A stretch of 64,000 nt of DNA from JAAYKT01 sp964408955. GTDB taxonomy: Bacteria > Bacillota > Clostridia > Lutisporales > Lutisporaceae. The notes beneath the pieces were generated by a model that was not told the DNA's origin, made no database searches, and saw only the letters and a list, made by a program, of their open reading frames with translations. Below are positions 36,017 through 45,161 of the stretch, piece by piece. Numbering within the stretch: position 1 is the stretch's first letter; each line of letters starts with the position of its first letter. The stretch lies in assembly GCA_964408955.1 (NCBI GenBank), contig CAYPBK010000005.1, positions 1-64,000 of the forward strand, given 5' to 3'. The position numbers and the translations under genes were made by a program.

Positions 36017-36032
36017 ATTGTATCGATACAAT
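36017..36032. promoter_or_regulatory. 16-bp palindromic operator candidate before the MocR gene
   Basis: ATTGTATCGATACAAT is a perfect palindrome 38 bases before the MocR start, overlapping the TAAAAT (36013-36018) that could serve as -10. GntR-superfamily regulators commonly bind such palindromes near their own promoters, so autoregulation is plausible. Confidence 0.5.
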
Positions 36033-36070
36033 CCTTTTGTAAAATAAAACGTTTAGCGGGTGTGTGGCAA

Positions 36071-37507
36071 ATGAGTTATGAATTGAATTTAAAATTAGAT
36101 GAGCTTAATAAGGACGCAAAATATTTCCAAATCTACTCTCAGATAAGAGATTTGATTTTAAACGGTGCTATTCCCGGAGATAGCAAATTGCCTTCCATTA
36201 GATCTTTATCAAAAAGTGTTAATGTAAATACTCTTACTGTTATCAATGCTTATAGATTGTTAGAGAAGGAAAGATTAGTTTATAAAAAGGAAGGAAGCGG
36301 AACCTTTGTTTTAGCGCCAAAGGAAGAATTAATAATAGAAGAAGACTCATTATACTTTGAACCGGGAGAGCTTGAATTTGAGTATGATTATAATAATGAT
36401 ATGATAGATTTTACTTCATCAGCACCTGACCCTAAACTATTTCCTATTAAAGACTTTAAAAAGGTTATGAATGAAATATTAGAGGAAGACGGTGCAAATG
36501 CATTTATGTACCAAACCAGTACAGGCTATTATCCATTAAGGGAAACTTTGAGGAAATATTCTCATTCCTATGGCATAGTATGCGATGATGAAGATATATA
36601 TGTTGTTTCCGGCGCGCAGCAGGGAATAGACATAGTAGCTAAAGCGTTAGTAAAAAGCGGAGAGTATGTGTTTGTGGAATCGCCAACTTATAGCGGTGCG
36701 CTTGCGGCTTTTAAATCAAGAGGTGCTAAACTAATTGGGGTACCTCTACATCCCGACGGACCTGAAATAAAGGAATTGGAAAGACTTGTTAAACAGTTTA
36801 AGCCGGTTCTGTTTTATGTTATGCCGAATTTTCATAACCCTACCGGGTATTCCTATTCAGAGAGAAAGAAAAAGTACTTGCTCTTACTGGCCAGAAAATA
36901 CAAATTTAAAGTACTTGAGGATGATTATGTGGGGGATTTAAATTATTCCGACGCAAAGCTGCTGCCTTTAAAATCCTTTGATAAGGATAATAATGTTATA
37001 TATTTAAAAAGTTTTTCAAAAATTTTCATGCCCGGACTCAGATTGGCATATCTGGTTGTGCCCGAAGAAATAAGAGGAAGGACAGCAGATGCTAAAATTG
37101 CATCCGATATTTCTTCATCCGGCCTAATGCAAAGGGTTTTGCGCAAATATATAGAAGACGGTATATTAGAAAAGCACACAAAACAATTAAAAGCCGAACT
37201 GGCAGTCAGATATCTGGAAATGGTAAGAGCGGTAAAAAGGTCTATACACGGTATAGCTTTAAACGAACCTGAAGGCGGACTTAATTTATGGCTGAAGCTG
37301 CCGCAAGGTGTATCTTCTGTTGAGCTTTATAATAGGTGTTTAGAAAACAATGTAGTAATAACTCCAGGGACATATTATTATAGGGCCCATAAAGGGGAAA
37401 CATTTTTTAGATTGAGCTTTTCAGGAGTAGATATAAAGAAAATCTGGGAAGGTGTTTCTATTATTGGCAAAGAGGTAGATAAACTAAATAAAAATAGAAG
37501 CTTTTAA
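36071..37507 (+). CDS. MocR/PdxR-type GntR regulator with aminotransferase domain
   Basis: A 478-residue chimera. The first 70 residues form a GntR winged helix (IYSQIRDLILNGAIPGDSKLPSIRSLSKSVNVNTLTVINAYRLLEKERLV). The remainder is a fold-type I aminotransferase domain, with NPTGYSYSERKK and the pyridoxal phosphate lysine in YLKSFSKIFMPGLRLAYL. Members control vitamin B6, GABA or amino-acid genes with PLP as effector; the target here is unknown, though the EamA exporter upstream is a candidate. ATG 36071 was preferred to GTG 36062, but both share a weak GGGTG ribosome site and the start is uncertain. Confidence 0.87.
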   Translation: MSYELNLKLDELNKDAKYFQIYSQIRDLILNGAIPGDSKLPSIRSLSKSVNVNTLTVINAYRLLEKERLVYKKEGSGTFVLAPKEELIIEEDSLYFEPGELEFEYDYNNDMIDFTSSAPDPKLFPIKDFKKVMNEILEEDGANAFMYQTSTGYYPLRETLRKYSHSYGIVCDDEDIYVVSGAQQGIDIVAKALVKSGEYVFVESPTYSGALAAFKSRGAKLIGVPLHPDGPEIKELERLVKQFKPVLFYVMPNFHNPTGYSYSERKKKYLLLLARKYKFKVLEDDYVGDLNYSDAKLLPLKSFDKDNNVIYLKSFSKIFMPGLRLAYLVVPEEIRGRTADAKIASDISSSGLMQRVLRKYIEDGILEKHTKQLKAELAVRYLEMVRAVKRSIHGIALNEPEGGLNLWLKLPQGVSSVELYNRCLENNVVITPGTYYYRAHKGETFFRLSFSGVDIKKIWEGVSIIGKEVDKLNKNRSF

Positions 37508-37839
37508 TGCAGGATTAATAATAATTAGTAGATCCTTGTGGACTAATTTTATCTTTTTATTAATAGAATCAATTATAAGGGTATGGAAAATAATGAATTG
37601 TAGATATAACAAGATAAGCGAAGATAATTAACCTTAGGCGAATGTAAGCATGAGAAAGAATAGGAATTTAATATAAGGCAGTGTTAAATATATATTATTA
37701 GAGGAAAATAGAATTTGTAGTTTCAAAAGCTAAAGTATAAAATTGTTATAACATCAGTACAGTTGACCCAAGCCACTATTAGATATTTCATTTTGCGATA
37801 AACGGGATTATTGAAATACTATTGGAAGGAGCAATAAAC
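37508..37839. other. Intergenic region before the DUF2229 locus
   Basis: A weak terminator-like hairpin is present at 37533-37558 (AATTAGT/ACTAATT followed by TTTATC). The rest is AT-rich with short open frames that lack ribosome binding sites. No convincing promoter hexamer pair or riboswitch was recognised, although the locus downstream must have a promoter here. Confidence 0.4.
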
Positions 37840-38826
37840 TTGAAGATTGGTATACCAAGAGCTTTGCTATACTATTATTATTACCCTTTTTGGAAAATGT
37901 TATTTGAAGAATTGGGAGCTGAGGTAATAGTATCGTCAAACACAACAAAGGAATTAATAGATAAAGGAATTAAGGTTTCTGTTCCGGAGATTTGTGTTCC
38001 AATAAAAATATTCAACGGGCATATATTAGAACTTCTCGATGAAGAGGTTGATTTTTTATTTATTCCCAGAATGATGAGCCTAAGAAAAGGTGAATATTTT
38101 TGCCCAAAATTTATGGGTCTCCCTGACATGATTAGATACGGTATTCCCAAGTCTGAAGGCAAAATACTCCAGCCAAATATTTATTCTGTTACCGATGATA
38201 TATCTGGATTTAGGAATTTTAAACCTTTGCTTGATACTTTAGGTGTTTCGGAATATAGGATGAAAGCAGCACTAAAGAAAGCACGCATAAGATGGAGGGA
38301 ATCTAGATCTTTGTCTGTAAAGGGATATACTGCCCTAGAAGTCATCGATGGAATGGTTGCAAAACCACCTGCCAATAAGCCGGACCCATTCATGTTGAAT
38401 ATCGGGTTACTGGGTTATGTTTACAATTTATACGATGAATTCGTCAGTATGCAGATAGTTGACCGTTTAAAGGAAAAGAATATAAAAGTGAAAACCTTTG
38501 AAATGTTTGATGAAAAAATATTGGACAATCAGCTTCAAGGAATGAAGAAACGATTATTTTGGACTTTTTCCAATAAGTTGCTGGCAGCTGGCTATAAATT
38601 TTTCCAGGACCCTTCTATTGATGGGCTTATTCACATTACAGCATTCGGATGCGGTCCGGATTCTTTAATAGGCAAAATTATGGAGTTGGAATCAGTAAAT
38701 TATAATAAACCGTTTATGACCATTCGAATTGATGAGCATACGGGAGAGAATCATTTACTGACTAGAGTAGAGGCTTTTATTGATATGATTTATAGAAAAA
38801 AAGTGATGTCAAAAAGGGAGGCTTAA
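37840..38826 (+). CDS. DUF2229 protein, acyl-CoA dehydratase-activase-related component A
   Basis: A 328-residue protein of the DUF2229 family: KIGIPRALLYYYYYPFWKMLFEELGAEVIVSS at the start, then conserved cysteines in PEICVPIKIF, YFCPKFMGLPD and FGCGPDSL, and the end IRIDEHTGENHLLTRVEAFIDMI. The three cysteines could ligate an iron-sulfur cluster. In many anaerobes DUF2229 is part of a long polypeptide that also contains the activator and dehydratase-like modules; here they are three adjacent genes. The TTG at 37840 follows GGAAGGAGC. Only one base separates it from the next gene. The reaction is not known. Confidence 0.78.
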   Translation: MKIGIPRALLYYYYYPFWKMLFEELGAEVIVSSNTTKELIDKGIKVSVPEICVPIKIFNGHILELLDEEVDFLFIPRMMSLRKGEYFCPKFMGLPDMIRYGIPKSEGKILQPNIYSVTDDISGFRNFKPLLDTLGVSEYRMKAALKKARIRWRESRSLSVKGYTALEVIDGMVAKPPANKPDPFMLNIGLLGYVYNLYDEFVSMQIVDRLKEKNIKVKTFEMFDEKILDNQLQGMKKRLFWTFSNKLLAAGYKFFQDPSIDGLIHITAFGCGPDSLIGKIMELESVNYNKPFMTIRIDEHTGENHLLTRVEAFIDMIYRKKVMSKREA

Positions 38827-38827
38827 A

Positions 38828-39919
38828 ATGAAAGTTTCATTTCCCTATATGGGTACGACCATAATTTATAAAAAACTTTTGGAGCTGTTGGGTCATGAGG
38901 TAATTAATCCGCCTATACCATCCCAAAGAACTATTGATTTAGGAGTGAAAAACAGCCCGGAATTCGCATGCTATCCGTTAAAAGTTATTTTAGGCAGCTA
39001 TATAGAAGCTATTGAATTAGGTGCAACAACTATTATTACTTCCGGGGGTCACGGACCTTGTCGTGCGGGATTTTATGGAGAAACACATTCAAGAATACTT
39101 AAAAGCATAGGTTACGATATAGATATAATAGTGTTTGATGCTTATAAAAGGGATATGATGGGAACAATTAAAAATATAATAAAAATTAAAAACAAAAAAT
39201 CTTTAGGGTATTTGATTTCTGCTATTAAAACTACTTATTCTATGGCCAAATCTCTGGATATGATTGAAAAAAAGATACAAAAAATCAGAGCTTACGAATT
39301 GAGAAAAGGCGAGTGCAATAAAGCTTGGGAAGATATCTTAGAAATATACGACAAAGTTGAAAATATTAAGGATGTTGAAAAAGCTGAATTAGAAAGCGAA
39401 AGTATTCTTAGTAATATAAAAACTATGAATATTAAAGAAACTAGAAAAGTAAAAATAGGCATAGTAGGTGAAATCTATGTTGTTATGGAAAAGGCAATTA
39501 ATTTAAAAATTGAGGAGATACTTGGGAGTATGGGAGCCGAAGTGGAAAGGTCCCAATATATATCAGACTGGATAGATAACAATTTGATTCCACGATGGTT
39601 GATAAAAACTCATGAAGATTATATTTTAAAAAAAGGTGAGAAATACATCAAGGAGATTATTGGGGGGCATGCCAAGCAGACAGTGGGGCATATTGTTGAT
39701 TATGCAGAAAGAGGGTTTGATGGCGTAGTACATTTAATGCCCTTTGCCTGTTTACCTGAGTTAGTAAGCCAAAGTATAATACCTGCAATATCAAAGGAAA
39801 ACGATATTCCGGTTATTACATTATCCATAGATGAGCAAACGGGGCTGGCAAATGTTCAGACTCGTATTGAAGCATTTATGGATTTGATAAAAAGCAGAAA
39901 AAAAATGAAGATAGCATAG
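38828..39919 (+). CDS. 2-hydroxyacyl-CoA dehydratase-like protein, component B
   Basis: A 363-residue protein related to the D-component of 2-hydroxyacyl-CoA dehydratases and to double-cubane cluster proteins. Conserved cysteines are in FACYPLK, GHGPCRAGFYGE and PFACLPELVSQSI; the C terminus ends IDEQTGLANVQTRIEAF, echoing component A. This family receives single low-potential electrons from an ATP-dependent activator and reduces unreactive substrates, but no CoA-transferase or hydroxyacid gene lies nearby. AGGGAGG precedes the ATG. It is paralogous to the minus-strand gene at 48094-49167. Confidence 0.78.
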   Translation: MKVSFPYMGTTIIYKKLLELLGHEVINPPIPSQRTIDLGVKNSPEFACYPLKVILGSYIEAIELGATTIITSGGHGPCRAGFYGETHSRILKSIGYDIDIIVFDAYKRDMMGTIKNIIKIKNKKSLGYLISAIKTTYSMAKSLDMIEKKIQKIRAYELRKGECNKAWEDILEIYDKVENIKDVEKAELESESILSNIKTMNIKETRKVKIGIVGEIYVVMEKAINLKIEEILGSMGAEVERSQYISDWIDNNLIPRWLIKTHEDYILKKGEKYIKEIIGGHAKQTVGHIVDYAERGFDGVVHLMPFACLPELVSQSIIPAISKENDIPVITLSIDEQTGLANVQTRIEAFMDLIKSRKKMKIA

Positions 39920-39931
39920 CGGAGGATAAAG

Positions 39932-40900
39932 ATGATAGGGGTTTTTTTAGGCATTGATATCGGTTCTGTAAGCACTAATTTAGTTGCTATTGATGAGAAT
40001 AACAATATAATTTCAACTCAATATTTAAGAACAAACGGACAGCCCATCGAAGCTTCCAGGATAGGATTAAGAAACCTTCATGATGAATTTGGTAATGAAA
40101 TAAAGGTTTTGGGAGTTGGTACAACAGGCAGCGGCAGGCAGTTGACCGGTATTATGGTAGGAGCAGATGTTATAAAAAATGAAATAACTGCCCATGCAAC
40201 TGCAACAACAACATATGTACCGGGTACAAGAACTATTTTTGAAATAGGCGGTCAGGATTCCAAAATTATTATATTGAAAGATGGAATGGTAACAGATTTT
40301 GCAATGAATACTGTTTGTGCTGCAGGAACAGGGTCTTTTTTGGAGCATCAGTCAGAAAGGCTGGGTATACCTATTGAAGAGTTTGGAGATATGGCTTTGA
40401 CTGCAGAAAGAAACGTAAGAATAGCTGGAAGGTGTACTGTATTTGCGGAGTCAGATATGATAGCAAAGCAGCAATTCGGTTTCTCAAAAAGTGAAATAAT
40501 AAATGGTTTATGCGAAGCTCTTGTTAGAAACTATATTAATAATTTAGGCAGGGGAAAAAAATTAGAGCCTCCTTATGTATTTCAAGGCGGAGTGGCAGCC
40601 AATAAAGGTATAGTAAACGCTTTTGAAAAGGAGCTGAAGCATGAGGTTATAGTGCCGGAAAATTATGGCGTTATGGGTGCTATAGGGGCGGCTGTACTAG
40701 CAAAGGAAGCAATTAACAGAGCCGGTATCAAAACGAAATTCAGAGGCTTCGAATGTGCTGACTTAGAGTTTATACCAACGAGCTTTATTTGTGAGGGCTG
40801 CGATAATGCCTGCGAGGTTATAAAGATAATAATGGATGGAAAAGTAGTTGCCGTATGGGGGGACCGTTGCGGTAAATGGACTAATTCCCTATCAGTATAA
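39932..40900 (+). CDS. BadF/HgdC-type ATPase activator (acyl-CoA dehydratase activase)
   Basis: A 322-residue ASKHA-fold ATPase that couples ATP hydrolysis to electron transfer. ATP-binding segments are GIDIGSVSTNLVAID, GTTGSGRQL and FEIGGQDSKIIIL. The two cysteines that hold the inter-subunit [4Fe-4S] cluster in HgdC are conserved (NTVCAAGTGSFLE and GRCTVFAESDMI). Unlike HgdC, it carries an extra cysteine-rich C-terminal module (ICEGCDNACEV...GDRCGKW), suggesting a further metal site. It is the last gene of the three-gene locus, 12 bases after component B, and the only activator found in the window. Confidence 0.88.
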   Translation: MIGVFLGIDIGSVSTNLVAIDENNNIISTQYLRTNGQPIEASRIGLRNLHDEFGNEIKVLGVGTTGSGRQLTGIMVGADVIKNEITAHATATTTYVPGTRTIFEIGGQDSKIIILKDGMVTDFAMNTVCAAGTGSFLEHQSERLGIPIEEFGDMALTAERNVRIAGRCTVFAESDMIAKQQFGFSKSEIINGLCEALVRNYINNLGRGKKLEPPYVFQGGVAANKGIVNAFEKELKHEVIVPENYGVMGAIGAAVLAKEAINRAGIKTKFRGFECADLEFIPTSFICEGCDNACEVIKIIMDGKVVAVWGDRCGKWTNSLSV

Positions 40901-41001
40901 ATTCGAATAAGCACTATTTGTACTTTAAAGTGATAAAATTTACTAAATAATTGCATATATTAAACCCTCTCATAATAACTTTATATAAGAAGCATATAGA
41001 G

Positions 41002-41448
41002 ATGGGAGGGATTTTTATTAAACATAAAATAATTTTATTAACAAAAAAAAGGCTTGCAATTTATGCCGGAATAATCTTATTAATCGTATTAGCACTTATA
41101 CTAACGGTTAGTTTTATAAAAAACAAAGAAGAACGACCTTCTATGATTTATTCTTATTTAATTTATAAGGATGGTAAATACATAGGTGTTGAAGGCACTG
41201 ATAAAGGCGATATAAAAGTAGAAGTTACTATTGCAAAAAATAAGATTAAGCATATAAAAATTCTTGAATTTCCTCAGGATTACATAGAAGAAGACAAGGA
41301 GTTAAAGGATGAACTGACATCTGCAGTTAAAAAAATAATTAAAACCCAGGAAATACTGAGCGTTGAGGACATGGAGCGTTCCTCCTATGTGTTAAATAAA
41401 TTACTAAAAGCAGTAAGAAATGCTTTGGATGAATCCTATATTAATTGA
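41002..41448 (+). CDS. Membrane-anchored FMN-binding-domain protein
   Basis: A protein of about 148 residues with one N-terminal transmembrane helix (LAIYAGIILLIVLALILTVSFI) and an extracytoplasmic domain with the FMN_bind pattern (YKDGKYIGVEGTDKGDIKVEVTIAKNKIKHIKIL) as in RnfG/NqrC subunits. A possible redox role next to the activase locus is an inference. The start is uncertain: the ATG at 41002 lies inside the GGGAGGG sequence that would best serve an ATT codon at 41017. It converges with the Fur-family gene on a shared terminator. Confidence 0.6.
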   Translation: MGGIFIKHKIILLTKKRLAIYAGIILLIVLALILTVSFIKNKEERPSMIYSYLIYKDGKYIGVEGTDKGDIKVEVTIAKNKIKHIKILEFPQDYIEEDKELKDELTSAVKKIIKTQEILSVEDMERSSYVLNKLLKAVRNALDESYIN

Positions 41449-41467
41449 TAAAGGTAATTAAAATTTT

Positions 41468-41511
41468 AAATAATAATAAGCTATGTGTAAACACATAGCT
41501 TATTATTATTT
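41468..41511. terminator. Bidirectional terminator between FMN-binding and Fur genes
   Basis: A perfect 20-bp stem (41468-41487 with 41492-41511) around loop TAAA; the outer part is A/T-only, so each strand has a U-rich 3' side. The Fur-gene stop codon lies within it. Confidence 0.88.
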
Positions 41512-41925
41512 ATTTAAATTAATACAATCAGGGCAATAACCGTAAAAATAAAGTTGTTGTCCTATTAGTTTATATCCCGTTTTTAATTCTACAGGCTTTA
41601 TAAGATTGAAAAATTCTTTATCTTCAACATCATCTACTTTTCCGCAGTTTATACAAATTACATGGGGATGCTGTCTCGAATTTGCATCATATCTAAAGCT
41701 GCCTTCCCCGACATTTAGCTCCTGCACAAGACCGAGAACTTTAAAGACCTCTAAAGCTTTATAAACAGTAGCGAGACTCATAGTAGGAAACATTGGCTGC
41801 AGCTCAGTATAAATGCTATCCACACATGGGTGCTCTTTTGTGTTTTTTAATACGTTATAGACTGCTAATCTTTGGGGAGTAACCTTATATCCGTTTTTCT
41901 TAAGCATTTTTGTAACTTCATGCAT
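41506..41925 (-). CDS. Fur-family metal- or peroxide-responsive repressor
   Basis: A 139-residue regulator: N-terminal winged helix (KNGYKVTPQRLAVYNVLKNTKEHPCVDSIY, TMSLATVYKALEVFKVLGLVQEL) and a dimerisation domain with RYDANSRQHPHVICINCGKVDDVED. The CINC and CPDC pairs form the structural zinc site. Ligand residues fit either PerR or Fur, and the sequence alone does not decide. The ATG at 41925 follows GGAGG by eight bases. Its promoter is at 41960-41988, and the divergent neighbour is argG. Confidence 0.88.
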   Translation of the reverse strand: MHEVTKMLKKNGYKVTPQRLAVYNVLKNTKEHPCVDSIYTELQPMFPTMSLATVYKALEVFKVLGLVQELNVGEGSFRYDANSRQHPHVICINCGKVDDVEDKEFFNLIKPVELKTGYKLIGQQLYFYGYCPDCINLNK

Positions 41926-41959
41926 AATTATTTCCTCCAAGTAAACATAATCTAAAAAA

Positions 41960-41988
41960 AGAATAATTCAATAGAAAGGGTTTGTCAA
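41960..41988 (-). promoter_or_regulatory. Promoter of the Fur-family gene
   Basis: On the minus strand, consensus TTGACA (41988-41983), a 17-base spacer and TATTCT (41965-41960). Confidence 0.6.
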
Positions 41989-42070
41989 GTGTTATGAAGG
42001 ACTAAGTTCCTTTTTATGTATAAACTTATATAATTATTTTGTTAGCTGTAAATTTATATACAAAAAAGCA

Positions 42071-42116
42071 ATTATCAATAAGGATTTTAAATGAATAAAT
42101 ATTATTTATTGATAAT
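42071..42116. repeat. Inverted repeat in the fur-argG intergenic region
   Basis: ATTATCAATAA (42071-42081) and TTATTGATAAT (42106-42116) are perfect 11-base inverted copies 24 bases apart. The spacer contains TGAATAAATATT, which partly resembles an arginine-repressor half site. It is 110 bases before the argG -35 box. The remaining parts of this 391-base gap are AT-rich without genes. Confidence 0.4.
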
Positions 42117-42225
42117 ATTGGTAGGCTATACGCAGGTTAAAATCACGTCTTTTAAAAGTATCAGATATTGTTATTTAATGTGTATGTATAAATATAAAAT
42201 AAAAATAATAAATATAAAATTGTAC

Positions 42226-42254
42226 TTGCATAAATATCCCTTGCTTGTTATAAT
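42226..42254 (+). promoter_or_regulatory. Promoter of the argGH operon
   Basis: TTGCAT (42226-42231), 17-base spacer, TATAAT (42249-42254), 62 bases before argG. Confidence 0.6.
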
Positions 42255-42316
42255 TATTATTAAATTATTATTTTGGTATTATTCTATTTTATTATTGAAA
42301 GTGGGAGGCAGCTATT

Positions 42317-43564
42317 ATGAAATCATTAAAAGAAAAAGCGGTGTTGGCTTATTCCGGTGGCTTGGATACATCTATAATAATATCTTGGCTAAAAGAGCAT
42401 TACAATTTGGATATAATTGCTTGTTGTGTTGATGTAGGCCAGGGAGATGAATTGCTGAGCTTAAAGGAAAAAGCTATGACGAGTGGGGCGTCAAAGGTAT
42501 ATGTTGAGGATGTTAAAAAAGAGTTTATAGAGCACTTTATTTTTCCCACACTTAAAGCAGGTGCTGTTTATGAAGGCAAGTATCTATTGGGTACGGCCTT
42601 TGCGCGACCTTTAATAGCAAAAAAGCTTGTTGAAGTAGCAGAGAAGGAAGGTGCGAAATATATAGCCCACGGTTGTACCGGTAAAGGAAATGACCAAGTG
42701 AGATTTGAGCTTTCAATAAAATCCTTAAATCCTGATTTAAAAATAATCGCTCCATGGAGATTATGGGATATAAAATCAAGGGAAGATGAGATAGAATATG
42801 CAAAACAAAGAAACATTCCCATAACAGTATCAGTTGAAAAACCTTACAGCATGGATAAAAATATATGGCATTTAAGCCATGAAGGTGGAGAGCTTGAGGA
42901 TACATGGATTGGGCACTCGACAGATATGTATATGACAACTATATCTCCGGAAAAAGCTCCGGATACTCCATGCTATATTGAAATCGGCTTTGAAAAAGGA
43001 TTGCCTGTTTCAATAAATGGAATTTTCCATGACCCGCTAACCATATTGGAAAAGCTTAATAAAATAGGCGGCGATAACGGCATCGGCATTGCAGATATAG
43101 TAGAGAACAGGTTAGTCGGAATGAAGTCAAGGGGAGTATATGAAACTCCGGGGGGTACGATTTTATATACGGCTCATAAGGAATTAGAGTATCTTATATT
43201 AGATAGGAGTACAATGCAGATTAAGGATATTTTAGCAAATAAATATGCCCAGCTTGTATATGATGGTTTATGGTATACGCCTTTAAGAGAAGCCATGGAT
43301 GCTTTTGTCGATTCAACACAGGAATATGTAACAGGCAGTGTTAAGCTTAAGCTTTATAAAGGTTCATGTACTAATGTAGGAGCAAAATCACCATATTCAT
43401 TATACAATAAGGATTTTGCTACCTTTGGAGAAGATGAAGTATTTAATCAAAAGGATTCGGAAGGCTTTATAAACCTGTTTGGTTTACCTATCACTATAAA
43501 AGCTTTAATGAACAAAACTATCAAGGAGGAAATGCTCTATAATAAGAGCAAAAAGGTTATATGA
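42317..43564 (+). CDS. argG: Argininosuccinate synthase
   Basis: Joins citrulline and aspartate using ATP. The 415-residue protein has the PP-loop AYSGGLDTSIIISWL at residues about 10-24, the citrulline/aspartate-binding HGCTGKGNDQVRFE and the conserved EGGELEDTW. GGGAGGC precedes the ATG. It overlaps argH by the ATGA sequence, giving the usual argGH pair; the other arginine genes are outside the window. Confidence 0.96.
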   Translation: MKSLKEKAVLAYSGGLDTSIIISWLKEHYNLDIIACCVDVGQGDELLSLKEKAMTSGASKVYVEDVKKEFIEHFIFPTLKAGAVYEGKYLLGTAFARPLIAKKLVEVAEKEGAKYIAHGCTGKGNDQVRFELSIKSLNPDLKIIAPWRLWDIKSREDEIEYAKQRNIPITVSVEKPYSMDKNIWHLSHEGGELEDTWIGHSTDMYMTTISPEKAPDTPCYIEIGFEKGLPVSINGIFHDPLTILEKLNKIGGDNGIGIADIVENRLVGMKSRGVYETPGGTILYTAHKELEYLILDRSTMQIKDILANKYAQLVYDGLWYTPLREAMDAFVDSTQEYVTGSVKLKLYKGSCTNVGAKSPYSLYNKDFATFGEDEVFNQKDSEGFINLFGLPITIKALMNKTIKEEMLYNKSKKVI

Positions 43565-44937
43565 AATTATGGGGTGGAAGATTTGATAAGGATACAAATA
43601 AATTTATAAATGAATTTCAAAGTTCAATAAAACACGACAAACGATTATACAAACAAGATATTTTAGGAAGCATTGCTCATGGAAGGATGCTTGGAGCCAA
43701 AGGAATAATATCTGTAGAGGAGTCTGATAAAATTATTAAAGGTTTAAAGGAAATTTTTGATGATATTGAAAGTGATAAAGTCAAGTTTAAAATGGAAGCA
43801 GAAGATATACACATGAATGTTGAATGTCTCTTGATTGAAAAGATAGGAGATTTAGGAAGAAAGCTACATACAGGAAGGAGTAGAAATGACCAAGTTGCCT
43901 TGGATACGAGACTATATCTGAAGGAAGAAATTGATTTCATTAATGAGCTATTAAAGGATTTATGCTTGTTGCTATTAGATAAAGCAGAGAAGAATATTGA
44001 TTTAATTATACCCGGATATACTCATTTACAAAAAGCACAGCCAATTACTCTGGGCCATAATATTATGGCTTATTATCAAATGTTTAGAAGGGATATAGAA
44101 AGGTTCAAGGACTGTTATAAAAGAACAGATGTAATGCCTTTGGGCAGCTGCGCCCTGGCTGGTACCACTTATAACCTGGATAGAGAAATGACTGCCAAGG
44201 ATTTAGGCTTTGGGTTTATTTGTGAAAACTCCATTGATGGAGTTGGCGATAGAGATTTTGCATTAGAATTTTTAAGCTGTTGCTCAATATTAATGATGCA
44301 TTTCAGCAGATTCTGCGAGGAGCTTATAATTTGGAATTCAGATGAGTTTGGTTTTATTGAAATTGATGATTCCATGGGTACAGGAAGCAGTATAATGCCC
44401 CAAAAGAAAAATCCTGATGTGGCTGAATTGATCAGAGGTAAAACAGGAAGGGTATACGGTGATTTGATGGCGCTTTTAACTGTTATGAAAGGCTTGCCTT
44501 TGGCATACAATAAAGATATGCAAGAAGATAAAGAAGCATTATTTGATGCCTCTGATACTGTTAAAGATTGTATATCAGCATTTATACTGTTTTATAAATC
44601 AATAAATTATAATAAAAAGAATATAAACTTAAGTCTAAAGAAAGGCTTTTTAAATGCTACTGATGCCGCAGATTATTTAACAAGAAAAGGAATACCCTTT
44701 AGGTCTTCTCATGAGATAGTTGGCAATCTTGTTAATTACTGCATTAGGAATGGTAAAGCTTTAGATGATTTAACAATCGAAGAATTTAAAGAATATAGCC
44801 AAAGCTTTGAGGAAGATATTTATTCCTATATTGACTTGAAAAAATGTGTAAAGAACAGAAATACATTTGGCGGCACATCTCCAACAAGAGTTATGGAAAT
44901 GATAATCTCCTCCAGAGAATATATAAAAGCAATGTGA
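43561..44937 (+). CDS. argH: Argininosuccinate lyase
   Basis: Splits argininosuccinate to arginine and fumarate. The 458-residue protein shows WGGRFDKDTNKF at the start, HTGRSRNDQVALD and the superfamily signature GSSIMPQKKNPD, whose serine is the catalytic base. Its start overlaps the argG stop (ATGA) and a repeat arm begins only six bases after its stop. No terminator follows directly. Confidence 0.96.
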   Translation: MKLWGGRFDKDTNKFINEFQSSIKHDKRLYKQDILGSIAHGRMLGAKGIISVEESDKIIKGLKEIFDDIESDKVKFKMEAEDIHMNVECLLIEKIGDLGRKLHTGRSRNDQVALDTRLYLKEEIDFINELLKDLCLLLLDKAEKNIDLIIPGYTHLQKAQPITLGHNIMAYYQMFRRDIERFKDCYKRTDVMPLGSCALAGTTYNLDREMTAKDLGFGFICENSIDGVGDRDFALEFLSCCSILMMHFSRFCEELIIWNSDEFGFIEIDDSMGTGSSIMPQKKNPDVAELIRGKTGRVYGDLMALLTVMKGLPLAYNKDMQEDKEALFDASDTVKDCISAFILFYKSINYNKKNINLSLKKGFLNATDAADYLTRKGIPFRSSHEIVGNLVNYCIRNGKALDDLTIEEFKEYSQSFEEDIYSYIDLKKCVKNRNTFGGTSPTRVMEMIISSREYIKAM

Positions 44938-44943
44938 AGGTTG

Positions 44944-45011
44944 TAGATTCTAAGCCTTGGAACTCCGCAATCATATCAAATATAACAAGCGATACTAAAA
45001 ATATAGTTATA
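44944..45011 (+). repeat. Intergenic repeat copy C (one arm)
   Basis: AGATTCTAAGCCTTGGAACTCCGCAATCATATCAAATATAACAAGC in two runs, then GATACTAAAAATATAGTTATA. AGATTCTAAGCCT is the exact reverse complement of the AGGCTTAGAATCT in the left arm of copy B. It starts right after argH. Confidence 0.65.
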
Positions 45012-45161
45012 TCTGACCTATTATATGTAAAACATACAAACATGCTGTTTCTACGTATAAAGGTTTTAGTTGCAAATATTCATTTTTTATTATATATTTA
45101 CTTTAAGGCGAATAGGACAAAGGTACTATAATTTGCCATTTGTAAAGATGGAGGGTAGAAG

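Noticed and set aside
42091..42432. Open frame of 113 codons upstream of and overlapping argG
   Set aside because: It runs through the argG promoter and into argG in another frame, with no ribosome site or recognisable domain.
44844..45131. Open frame spanning the end of argH and repeat copy C
   Set aside because: It is a frame-shifted reading of argH plus the repeat and has no ribosome binding site.
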